Shown here piece after piece: positions 1-8,830 of a DNA stretch of 64,000 nt. A model generated the notes under the pieces. The model had not been told where the DNA came from. It did no database searches and saw nothing but the letters and a program-made list of their open reading frames with translations. Source of the DNA: Bombyx mori (Eukaryota > Arthropoda > Insecta > Lepidoptera > Bombycidae); the NCBI RefSeq assembly GCF_030269925.1, contig NC_085128.1:18230501-18294500 (forward strand), read 5' to 3'. A program made the position numbers and the translations under genes. Every line of letters begins with the position of its first letter. The stretch's first letter is position 1.

Positions 1-40
1 TGTAAGCTCGTCCACCCATCTATAGCAATAAATAAAAAAA
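1..40 (+). mobile_element. Bm1 SINE, 3' tail only
   Basis: The first bases match the last part of the Bm1 SINE (GTAAGCTCGTCCACCCATCT, then AGCAATAAATAAAAAAA), the same tail seen in the full-length copies at 18776-19212 and 35191-35619. The rest of this copy lies outside the window or is lost. Confidence 0.85.
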
Positions 41-373
41 CCTCATCTTTGACACATTTGCAAAAAACACTAAAGAAGAAAACTTGATTCACAAAGCACA
101 CTTAGTGTATACTACTACACCTATTGGGACCGGCTGTCACCTGCCCGGTCTGTATACGGAGTGTAGAAAGAACTGCCGCTTCCGAAGTCAGCGAGAGAAT
201 TATGACTGTAGTACTTTCGTAAACGGAAAACAGCCAGCATGCACATAAATCACGCCGCAAAAAAAATGTGATCTGATCGAATATACCCACATAAGTATAT
301 TAATTATAATATATAGCACAAAATTATAATATTTATCTAAAGCTGACTTTTTTTTATTTTTTTATTTCTCATA
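41..373. other. No gene recognised
   Basis: AT-rich sequence between two Bm1 fragments. The short antisense ORF at 102-290 has no recognisable motif. Confidence 0.5.
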
Positions 374-640
374 TGCGGGGTGGTGGTACCTACCCGTGCG
401 TACTCTCAAGAGGTCCTACCACCAGTGATTACGCAAATTATAATTTTGCGGGTTTGATTATTATTACACGATGTTATTCCTTCACCGTGGAAGTCAATCG
501 TGAACATTTGTTGAGTACGTATTTCATTATACGTATACGTATACGTATTAGAAAAATTGGTACCCGCCTACGGGATTCGAACACCGGTGCATCGCTACAC
601 ACGAATGCACAGGACGTCTTATCCTTTAGGCCACGACGAC
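374..640 (-). mobile_element. Bm1 SINE, head and middle, minus strand
   Basis: Read on the minus strand this begins with the tRNA-like head (A-box-like GGCCTAAAGGATAAGACG, B-box-like GTGTTCGAATCCCG) and stops about 260 bp in, before the usual tail. A short ATACGT expansion near 529-547 interrupts the body and gives the extra Ile/Arg codons in overlapping chance ORFs. A small Bm1-tail-like scrap follows at about 718-750. It is a retroposed SINE copy with no coding role. Confidence 0.9.
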
Positions 641-1365
641 TACAAAATATGTGACTTAATGTATTTGTTAGAAATATTTGCAAGTAGGTTGAATGGTCCG
701 GTAACTAATTAATTTCAGACGGGCTGTGAACTCTTTCAACTATCTACTTTATCTTATTGAGCTACATTGCGGGTAGAGCAAAGTTTTCGTACACATTTTT
801 TACACACACAGTACATAATATTATGTAACTGTCTTCAGTTTAGAACTTACATAAATTAAGATGTATTAAATAAATGAACATAAAAGACATGTCAGTGACA
901 AGCTAAAACTTCATAGAATATACGTACATAAATAAATTCATATAAGAGATTTTCTAAGTTGAAACGCTCGTGGAAATTACAACACTAGCAAGTAGTTCAC
1001 TTGGCACGCGTGGATTCTGGGTCGAGTATTTCAATCCGGGTGCTGAACTTAAAATATTTTTCCAATTTGTACCGACTGATTTTATTAGTGTCAATGTTGT
1101 TTAAGTTTACTTACAAATCAAACTTATATCTTGCGTGTAAACAATCTGTACTTATATTAATGAAAAGATAGCGGTATCTACAAGAAGCTCGTCTCCTTAA
1201 TTCACTGCTCCGTCAACCACTTACAGTTCTAGCGCTTGATTTATTAACCTACTTAATATACATTCAGCCAAAAAGGTATCAGAAATGGATGATTTGTTTA
1301 TGGTTCGCAACTTTTTTTTTGGTTACAAACAACTGTTTTTCATTTTGAAGTTTGATTGATAGGCA
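641..1365. other. No gene recognised
   Basis: AT-rich non-repeat sequence except for the Bm1-like scrap at about 718-750. I see no ORF with a recognisable domain. Confidence 0.5.
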
Positions 1366-1810
1366 CTTGATTTCTTACCGGAAGCTCGAACGGTAAATAA
1401 AGAATATTATTTGGGCGTGGCGTTTATGCGACGTTAAAAATAGCAAAATTCGACGAAAAAGGCCAGATTTATCGAAAGAAAATTCTTGGATTTTGCACCA
1501 CGATAATACGCCTTCATAGGTACAAAGCCATAATTGTGAACGAATTTTTGACAAAAAACTCAACACATCTCATCGAGCAACCACCTTTTCAGCAGATATG
1601 GCGGCAGTCGACATCTTTCTTTTCTTAAAATTAAATTACCACTTCGTGGCTCCGGTTTTCATTCAGTAAAAGACATAAATAATACGCGGGGAAAATTGAA
1701 CTCAATTCCGGAAAAAGCGTTAAATTTATTCGTTGGCGTAAGTGTATCGTTGTTTCTGAAGGAGCATACTTTGTTGGTGATCAAATAAATTTGGATGAAC
1801 AACTAGCATT
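1366..1810 (+). pseudogene. mariner-family transposase remnant (3' part)
   Basis: Three-frame reading of the plus strand gives consecutive blocks of a mariner transposase C-terminal half. There is a TVNKEYYL-like block near 1388-1412, then a block ending in LHHDNTPS near 1455-1515 (the second catalytic Asp of the D..D34D triad). Next comes KAIIVNEFLTKNSTHLIEQP near 1525-1584, then a DMA..D-like segment carrying the last Asp position, and finally EGAYFVGDQINLDEQ near 1760-1803. The blocks sit in different frames and contain stops, so the copy is dead. No terminal inverted repeats were found, so only the 3' part survives. Family (Tc1/mariner) is clear; the subfamily is not resolved by eye. Confidence 0.8.
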
Positions 1811-2876
1811 TTGTGTAGGTATTGTTGATCTTCTCTAAGTACTTTCTTGAGTAGTAAGTCTTCTCTCAATAGGATTCTGCGTAGTGCAGAGTTGCAACTT
1901 AGCTATTATGTGGTTAAGTTTGAAGAATAGCACAGCAGTCGCGATCAGCGGCAGTATCGGCGGCCCCCGGCCGGCCAGCGGGCGCGCGGCACGCTAGCAC
2001 TTGATCACTAGAAACAATCGTTGTTCCCCGCCATTGTTCAAACTGTGTCACGGCAATTGTTTATTGTTTATTCGCTAATTAACCGAAGGTAAACATTCAG
2101 CTTCAATTATCTTTAACAAATGCTTAGCTCCGTGATCGGCTTATTTACCGAATGGTTTATGATTACACTTTTCTATTTATTATGTTTCTGTTCTATATGA
2201 CAGCTTTATTTTTATTTTACGAAGTACAGGAAAAGTAGAGAAGTAGGGATTAATTAGGTGGGAAGGTTGGGAAAAACATGCGGAAGGCCTTCTGGTCAAT
2301 AGGTTTTAACACTTTATATGTTCTACTACAAAGAGAATATGTTTCATGGAAAATTACTTTAATCTCATTACATGAGGTCTTCTTTTTAATATTCGAATAT
2401 AAAGTTCAAATATCGGATTTAATTAGGATCTTTATTGCGTTTTCAAATTAAGGTTTTAGCAACAATAAAATAAGTAAATTAGTTAAAATAAGTCATTGAA
2501 AACAGCGGCGGGTCTTGTTGCTATAGTTACAAGTGAAAACTGAAGCGTGCAAAACATTATGAGTAAACTGGAAACCGTGTCAAACGAACTCCTAATCACT
2601 ATTCATACAAGTAGAAAGTCTCTAATGAGACGTCCGCTGAGCAACGGTAGGTCTGAGTTGACAACCGCGCGTTTGTATAATCTAGACCTAGATGTATTTG
2701 AGACTGCAATGAAACGAAAGGTATGTTTTGCTTGTACGTGTTTAAATGGGCAAGAGACCAGCAGGACGCACTGAGCTCCACTACGTTTCCATCACATCAT
2801 GGATGCGAATTTTACATTGATTACTTGTATTCTACATTTATGATTTCGTGACATTAATACTAGATTTTTCCTACTT
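1811..2876. other. No gene recognised; CpG-rich block at 1938-2040
   Basis: Mostly AT-rich unique-looking DNA. About 100 bp around 1938-2040 are strikingly GC- and CpG-rich (GGCGGCCCCCGGCCGGCCAG) and are followed by several ACAAT motifs (2014-2060). This could be a promoter or an enhancer, possibly of the kinase gene far downstream, but no transcript evidence is visible. Confidence 0.35.
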
Positions 2877-3090
2877 ATGCTGATAGCATTGAGAGGCTAT
2901 ATTAGCATTACCATACCAAGTACAAGACTGACCCTAGCAAGAGCCGTGTTTCGCAGAATCTACTACCGGATCGGAAACTCGACCCACTGGGAAGATCCGA
3001 CGAGAAACTCAGTGGGCTGTGTTTGTAGGTTAATTTACTCGCCGAGCCCTTCGACGCAAGCAACGGCTTCGACGAGGACGGTGACCGGTT
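2877..3090 (-). mobile_element. family C dispersed repeat, diverged
   Basis: Read on the minus strand this resembles the copies at 4180-4355 and 8320-8479: CACAGCCCACTGAGTTTCTC, then GATCTTCCCAGTGGGTCGAG, then CTGCGAAACACGGCTCTTGC. It ends in AATGCTATCAGC. The region shares segments with the 3' UTR of the BMC1-type LINE (CTACCGGATCGG), so family C may be a related LINE tail. Confidence 0.65.
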
Positions 3091-3100
3091 AATACTAGTG

Positions 3101-4179
3101 CTATTCAATCTAATATTATACTCTTATAGTTAGGACAGTTGGCGACTATCGCTACATGAAGATTTAAATTGAAACAGATCATAAAAAGGATGGCCGTGAC
3201 TGGTCCACATCGACAGCGGGTCACAGCGGCGCTGCGCGATGTTCAAGTTGATCAAACAAGGCACAATGTCTCATTAAGGTCCCTCCGCGCTGCAATTGTT
3301 CCATTGTCGGGTATCGCACAGGTGCTATCGACGTGCGAACGCATCGCGCGCTGACCTCGGGCCGCACTTACCGCGCGTTATATCAGAGTCATGAGAATTT
3401 ACGACGCCTCTAGGAGCTAGGGATTGTTAAGGATTTATTATTGTTCTAGTGCTGATTCATTCTGATCACAATGCAGTATTGCGAGTCGTGCAGTCTCCAC
3501 ATTCTCTCTCATTGCTTTCTGAGATCATGTTTATTTCATATTATGAAATCAGTGCTGATAGTATATCGGAATATGTGTTTTGTGCTTTGGTTTTACAATA
3601 TCAGTTATGTTCAATGTCATAATATTATATGCAAACAAATACCAGTTCACAGTTTCTCGAGTAAGTTGTCAGCATTTAGACTGATAAAAACTGAGCTTGT
3701 GATCAGCTTTTGATAGTCCGTAGTCTTGAGTTCGAGAACATAATTTAACTATTGTTCTTTTTGATTAGTTTAATTATTCCCCAAACAACATCAGTGTCTG
3801 AAATAATAATGTTACAATTATTATAATTCGTCGCAACCTCTAGGACTAATCAAATTATCAATATCTTACCAAGATTGTATAACATTGGTAATATTTCATA
3901 ACATTTGACCCCAGCTTTGAGCATTAGAGTAGTGGCAGTAACGTGGGGTCGAATTAGCGTCGTTTGTGTTTCGAGGGTCGTCCCGAGTCAGGGTGACGCT
4001 GACATCAATATTGTGTGAGTTGCTCGCGCAAAACATGATATATTAAGTAAACGCATTTATTTGTATCAGTAGGTACTCACATTTATTACTTGACTATGGT
4101 TTTAAAATTGGTTCTAAAAAAGGAAAAACTACTACCAAATTGGAAGAAGTAATCCTGGCTGAGCCCGTGCGCGACCACC
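3101..4179. other. No gene recognised
   Basis: Unique-looking sequence. A moderately CpG-rich part lies at 3190-3420. The ORF at 3169-3354 has no domain that I recognise. AT-rich remainder. Confidence 0.45.
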
Positions 4180-4355
4180 ACTCCTAATTAAAGTAGAAAG
4201 ACCTCCAGGCTACTAGTGATCCTTCGATTCTGCGAAGCACTGCTCTTGCTAGGGCCAGTGTTAGCATCACTCCGGTTTGAGCCCCGTGAGCTCACCTACC
4301 AGTTAAGGTTACGCTCAAATAGCCTCTCAAGGCTATCAGCTTAGGTAGGGAATAA
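4180..4355 (+). mobile_element. family C dispersed repeat, 3' part
   Basis: Plus-strand copy containing GATTCTGCGAAGCACTGCTC, then TTGCTAGGGCCAGTGTTAGC, then AGCCTCTCAAGGCTATCAGC and TTAGGTAGG. It matches the reverse complement of 2877-2945 and overlaps the half at 13907-13977. Confidence 0.65.
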
Positions 4356-5394
4356 GGATAAAAGAAGGCATCTCTTTGACTTTGACCAGTCTGAGTTGTC
4401 CTTTTAATATTTCAAGTAAACCTAACTGAAACACTGAAGGTTTCTCAATATTTGCATAGGTCACTTGCCTATCAAAGGCCTAGATACTGTTGGTAAACTT
4501 CAAATGCAAATCAATAAGTAACGGTTGACATACTGCATTTCGTCACTCATGACTTATTTGTGATATCATCATTGATTTGAAAAGATAAATTAATCTAGCA
4601 ACTTTGAACCTTATCATTAGAAGCTGAAAGTCCTCGATCAATTTCCACCTAAACTGCAATTAGTAATCGTCACGAGTGTCGTCCTATTAATACATATTAT
4701 GATGTCGTAACATTTGCAAGGGTACCGATACATTGCGTAATTCCATCGAACAATCTTAGGTTAGTCGGTACTTAGCATTCAATGGTTGCAGCATGTGGTA
4801 ATAGTCGACACGTGCATGGTACGACAGTTATGTTATTATGTGCCGCCTACTGTCTGTCAAGTACGAAATGTTCCTACTGACTTAAGATTAAATTATAGCT
4901 GAAGAGAACCACGACCACAAGAAGTCTTCTCTCCGGTGTAAAGGGTAGGGAGACAGCCATTCCAACATATTTGATATTTTACTTTATATGGTTACGCGCT
5001 GGGGCTAATTGGATAAATAAAAATTCTACCGAAGTAATGATTACAGCTGTATTAACACTTAGGACACTTAAAGTTGACTTTAAAATTCTTAATTCACTTC
5101 TTCCGCTTCGCTTGAGGTGATCCGCTTATTAACTGCCTTCGTGTCATCTCTGCAACGCTTTAATAGTCAATACGACATCCCTAGAATTATCGAGAACATT
5201 CTTGAGAGGTCAGGTTTCGATATGTGTTTCCGCTATTTGATAATAGATGGCGTTGTACTTTTCGAGCGTTCAGGATCTTACTGGTTCTTTTGATATTCGT
5301 TTCTACTATTCGACGATAGATGGCGGTTCTCTAACCAGCATAACGATATTGCAAGATGTACCCAAGTACTTTTAGGTACAGTGAACGTTATAAG
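4356..5394. other. No gene recognised
   Basis: No ORF or repeat was identified. At 5215-5330 two similar stretches (AGATGGCGTTGTACTTTTCG and AGATGGCGGTTCTCTAACC, each preceded by a TTCG.TAT..GTTTC.. block) suggest a weak local duplication of about 75 bp. Confidence 0.4.
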
Positions 5395-5690
5395 GGACAT
5401 CAAGGGACCGCAAAACAGAGTTCATCCATACTATCAGAACCGCTGGTTCATGAAACAGTGCGTTTCCAGCCTTTCTTTTCCTTTTCTGCCACGTACCACC
5501 CTGCTCTGGAATGAATTCCCCTCCATGAGGTTTCTCGAGCGCCCTTACATGTCTTTCTTCAAACGAAGCTCGAGGAAAATATTCAGCGGTAGGCAGTGAC
5601 TTGGCTGGGCATCTAGTTTTGCTGGCGTCCATGAGTGACAGTAACCACTCACCACCAGATGGACCGTAAGTTTGTCTGCTTAATAAGGCA
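5395..5690 (+). mobile_element. family T non-LTR element, RT C-terminus plus 3' UTR, degraded
   Basis: The plus-strand frame at 5474-5599 reads FPFLPRTTLLWNEFPS, then MSFFKRSSRKIFSGRQ, the extreme C-terminus of the reverse transcriptase also seen at 61220-61498 (minus). It continues into the family T 3' UTR (GTCCATGAGTGACAGTAACC, then ACTCACCACCAGATGG). The A-rich tail is eroded. This is a 5'-truncated, mutated copy. Confidence 0.75.
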
Positions 5691-7146
5691 AGAATATTTT
5701 TTTGTCCTCTGGATCATAAACTAATGTTTCGGACAACTAACTAATTACTATTTTTTGTTGACCCAATAATCATATTGCCATATTGAAGTCGTCGTGACAT
5801 AAGGGATGAGAAGCAGGGAGAACATGGTGCCCACTGGCTCACAAAAGCTACTTTCGCTCGATTATCGTTAGCTAAAAGTTACAATTGCATTAGTATTAGT
5901 AATAATATCTTAGCCGCAGACAGCGGTACAATGTACTGAATTCAACAACTGTATGTGCAACTCACTAGATTTATTACAAGTTTCCCTATATCACTGGGTA
6001 ACTAGTTGTTTAACTTGACGTGTTTTGCAATACAGCCGCACCTGTGAAAATCAAGCGAGATGATTTTAATCCTTATTGCTATTGTTTCAAGAGCTATTTT
6101 CAATTAACCTGTAATAACCAATTTATATTGTACTTCTCTCAATGATGTTCGATTTAATGCCATTTGCGTTTAAAATTAAGACTTAATATTGATTGTGCAG
6201 TCCCTAGCAGTATTTAAACATGACCTTTAAAAGCGCTTTTATTAGCATGACCTGACTTGAATCAATGCAATTTTCAGTAATTTCCAAACCGCGGGTTAAC
6301 TTGAAAAGTTGCACACGTATCAAGGATCAATCGATAACGACATGATATTTCAATTACGTCGGTCTAATGCCCTGGTCATTGTCACAAGTTACTTCAATTT
6401 AGTTTGGTTCACATTTCCATGTTGTGTATCGTGTTGTTAATTTTTATGTTTCTGTCTAGAATAAACACCTTAATACTATGAAATAGCTGATGTAGATGTT
6501 TCAATTTATATTATCATTCATGCGATATTAATCATTTATAAAAATAAAATGATTCACTATTATAAAATTATGATAGCTTTTACACGGTTTATTCAGTAAG
6601 CGTTGTGCACGAGTTATTCAGCTGACAGTATTTCATAAAGATTAGTTAGCATTAGTGTGAGGCGTTCTATGTTACCTGACCACCAGCCACAATCTAAATT
6701 GTACCCAGCAAGTAATTCACGTGTATGACATTAAGTTTTAAGTTAGAATGCGCGGTGCGTGCTGCACGGGCTTGCGTCACGCTCGCCTGCAGTCCGCACG
6801 TCGCGTCACCTCATTGTTCCGACACAATTAGCATTACATTCGCATTCCTCGACAACTCGCCCAAGCATTCAATTGTATATATTTAGTTGGTTTAGCAAAA
6901 AATTTTAATGAACGGTTTTGTGGTCAATGACTGATGTCATTGGGAGGTTGAATGAGAAGAGAGCTTTGCACTTTTGAATACGAACAACATCGCGATCAAT
7001 CACACACTGTTGCTGTCAAGAAAGTAACGAAACCCAGAACGACCCTGCTATGCTAGTGGGCAATGATAAGTTTGGTTAATTTATATCGTGAATAAACTAA
7101 TAATATTTAGTCGTTTTTCCTACCTACTCGCTAGTAGTTTATGAGT
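5691..7146. other. No gene recognised; CpG-rich block at 6745-6830
   Basis: AT-rich, apparently single-copy DNA. The segment 6745-6830 is CpG-rich (GTGCTGCACGGGCTTGCGTC) and is followed by ACAATTAG, which resembles other GC-rich islands in the 1-29 kb region. No ORF of interest. Confidence 0.4.
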
Positions 7147-7263
7147 GTCGTTGTGGCCTAAAGGATAAGACATCCGGTGCATTCGTGTTGAGCGTCCAGT
7201 AACCACTTAAAATCAGATGGGCTGTAAGCTCGTCCACCCCTTAGCAATAAATAAAATAAAATA
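7147..7263 (+). mobile_element. Bm1 SINE, internally deleted (head fused to tail)
   Basis: Only the tRNA-like head (GTCGTTGTGGCCTAAAGGAT through CATTCGTGTTGAGCG, 7147-7195) and the tail (TCCAGTAACCACTTAA, then CTGTAAGCTCGTCCACC, ending AATAAATAAAATAAAATA) remain. They are joined directly at about 7196, so roughly 300 bp of body are missing. Confidence 0.85.
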
Positions 7264-7420
7264 GTAGCCTTGGGGGCTATTCCAGCTACGCCCGGACGAC
7301 TAGGTGAGTTCACGGGTTCAACCTGAGAGGCTTTATTAACACCGGCCCTCAGCAAAAGCAATTTTTCGTAAAATCTACCACCGGATCGGAATCGCGACCA
7401 ACTGAGGAGATCTGGCAAAA
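7264..7420 (-). mobile_element. family C dispersed repeat, minus strand
   Basis: The minus strand shows the family C order: GAGTTGGTCGCGATTCCGAT-like sequence near 7390-7405, then a GCTTTTGCTGAGGGCCGGTGT-like block, then a CCTCTCAGGTTGAACCCGTG-like block. It directly abuts the Bm1 tail at 7263 and a 12-A run at 7419-7430. Confidence 0.55.
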
Positions 7421-7430
7421 AAAAAAAAAC

Positions 7431-8319
7431 AGGGGCGATTTAGTCGTAATAATCACATTTCGACCCCATAGTTCAACCAGTCGAATCCTGCGGTGTTTGT
7501 GTCGTGCTACCTAAGAGTCTTTATTTTTAGTAAATATTCTATAATATGTTGTTTCAGGTACATATATGCCGATACCAACAAGTCGAGGTAGTGTGTCATA
7601 ATTAGCGAGACTAAATACAGACCCGTTGCATAAGATCCGACGAAAGCGACACAAATACAATACAACAATATTACTACTGCTAGGGCGTTACAGCGATGAG
7701 AAAGCTCTGAGCGTCGTCGCATTTCGTGGAAGCTACCGTTGTATTTCGCAATCACCAGTCAAGCCAGTAATGCACCTTTTTATATGGTGCACTTTGTATA
7801 GTATACGAGAGATGAAGTACTAGTCACCTTGGTATATAGTAGATTGAAAGCTGCAAAGGTTTCATTACCTGAGGATCCTCGCCGCCCCGAGTTAGAGCAC
7901 TTTAGCACATTTGGCACTCAGATTGAGCCTGACATGCTCAGTTCAAAAAGTTATTGTAGTAATCTAGCTTTTTTGTATGGATGGCAATCTTTGTATGGAT
8001 GCGTCTGCGCTCCGTTGACTATTGATGATTCGTTAAATTGATAGGAGGAAACAATGACCAGTTGTGAATGTGAACATGTATTGTCCTTCACATCCGGCCA
8101 TTTCAACAGTACTTTTAGACCATGAAATCTGATTCCTGCTACTGATTATTGTCAAACTATGGACTTGACATTTTTTATTTTAAACCAAGGAGCAAATTAT
8201 GCATAGTTATTTTATGAAAACACATAAATCGTGCGATACGATAACGTTCTTATCGTGGCCGCCGCTAATTACAAATCGACCGACCCAGACGACGACGAAG
8301 CAACGCAAAGGTGCCGTCG
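7431..8319. other. No gene recognised
   Basis: Small ORFs at 7507-7755 (minus) and 7829-8041 (plus) show no recognisable family. The sequence is otherwise AT-rich and looks unique. Confidence 0.4.
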
Positions 8320-8479
8320 CCCGAAATATGACATGTCGGCCCCCCTAGATCCCCTCTCAGTGATTTGAGGCCCTTCAAGCAACGGTCACCGGTCTCATCC
8401 AACTCGTCGATAACGATGACGGGTTCGACGAGCGAACTAACCCGTAGACACAGCCTACTGAGTTTCTCACCGAATCTTC
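8320..8479 (+). mobile_element. family C repeat, left part of a copy split by nested insertions
   Basis: The sequence runs through AACGGTCACCGGTCTCATCC, then CACAGCCTACTGAGTTTCTC, and breaks off at GAATCTTCT, where the T-run of an antisense Bm1 begins. The repeat resumes at about 13907 with TTCTCAGTGGGTCATGATTC, exactly the sequence expected next from the other family C copies. Confidence 0.65.
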
Positions 8480-8578
8480 TTTTTTTTATTTATTGATTAG
8501 ATTAGACGAGCTCACAGCTCACCTGGTGCTAAGTGGTTGCCGGAGCCCATAGACATCCACAACGTAAATGCGCCAGCT
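8480..8578 (-). mobile_element. Bm1 SINE, tail part (split by the LINE insertion)
   Basis: Minus-strand Bm1: T-run at 8480-8487, then GACGAGCTCACAGCTCACCT, then CATAGACATCCACAACGTAA, up to the break at TGAGATATAAGTT. The other part is at 13763-13890. It inserted into the family C copy before the LINE arrived. Confidence 0.85.
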
Positions 8579-8591
8579 TGAGATATAAGTT
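8579..8591. repeat. target-site duplication of the full-length LINE, left
   Basis: TGAGATATAAGTT, repeated exactly at 13750-13762. Both lie in what was one continuous Bm1 (…CCACCTTGAGATATAAGTTCTAAGG… in other copies), so the duplication came from the LINE insertion. Confidence 0.9.
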
Positions 8592-8830
8592 TTTTTTTTT
8601 TTATGATTGAAAGTTTACTGGTGGCCCGAAGGCCTTTCCAGTTTCACCAGGACAGGTGGGCGAGCAAAGGCTCAGCCAAGAGGGGTGGGATTTGCTAACA
8701 ACTGCCCGAGCGCCTCCGAAGGAGACCTAACAACTCAAGAGCAATTGTTTCGCGAATGAATCTACTACCGGATCGGAATCGCGACCCGCTGAGAAGATCC
8801 GGCGAGAAACTCAGCGGGCTGATGCATGGG

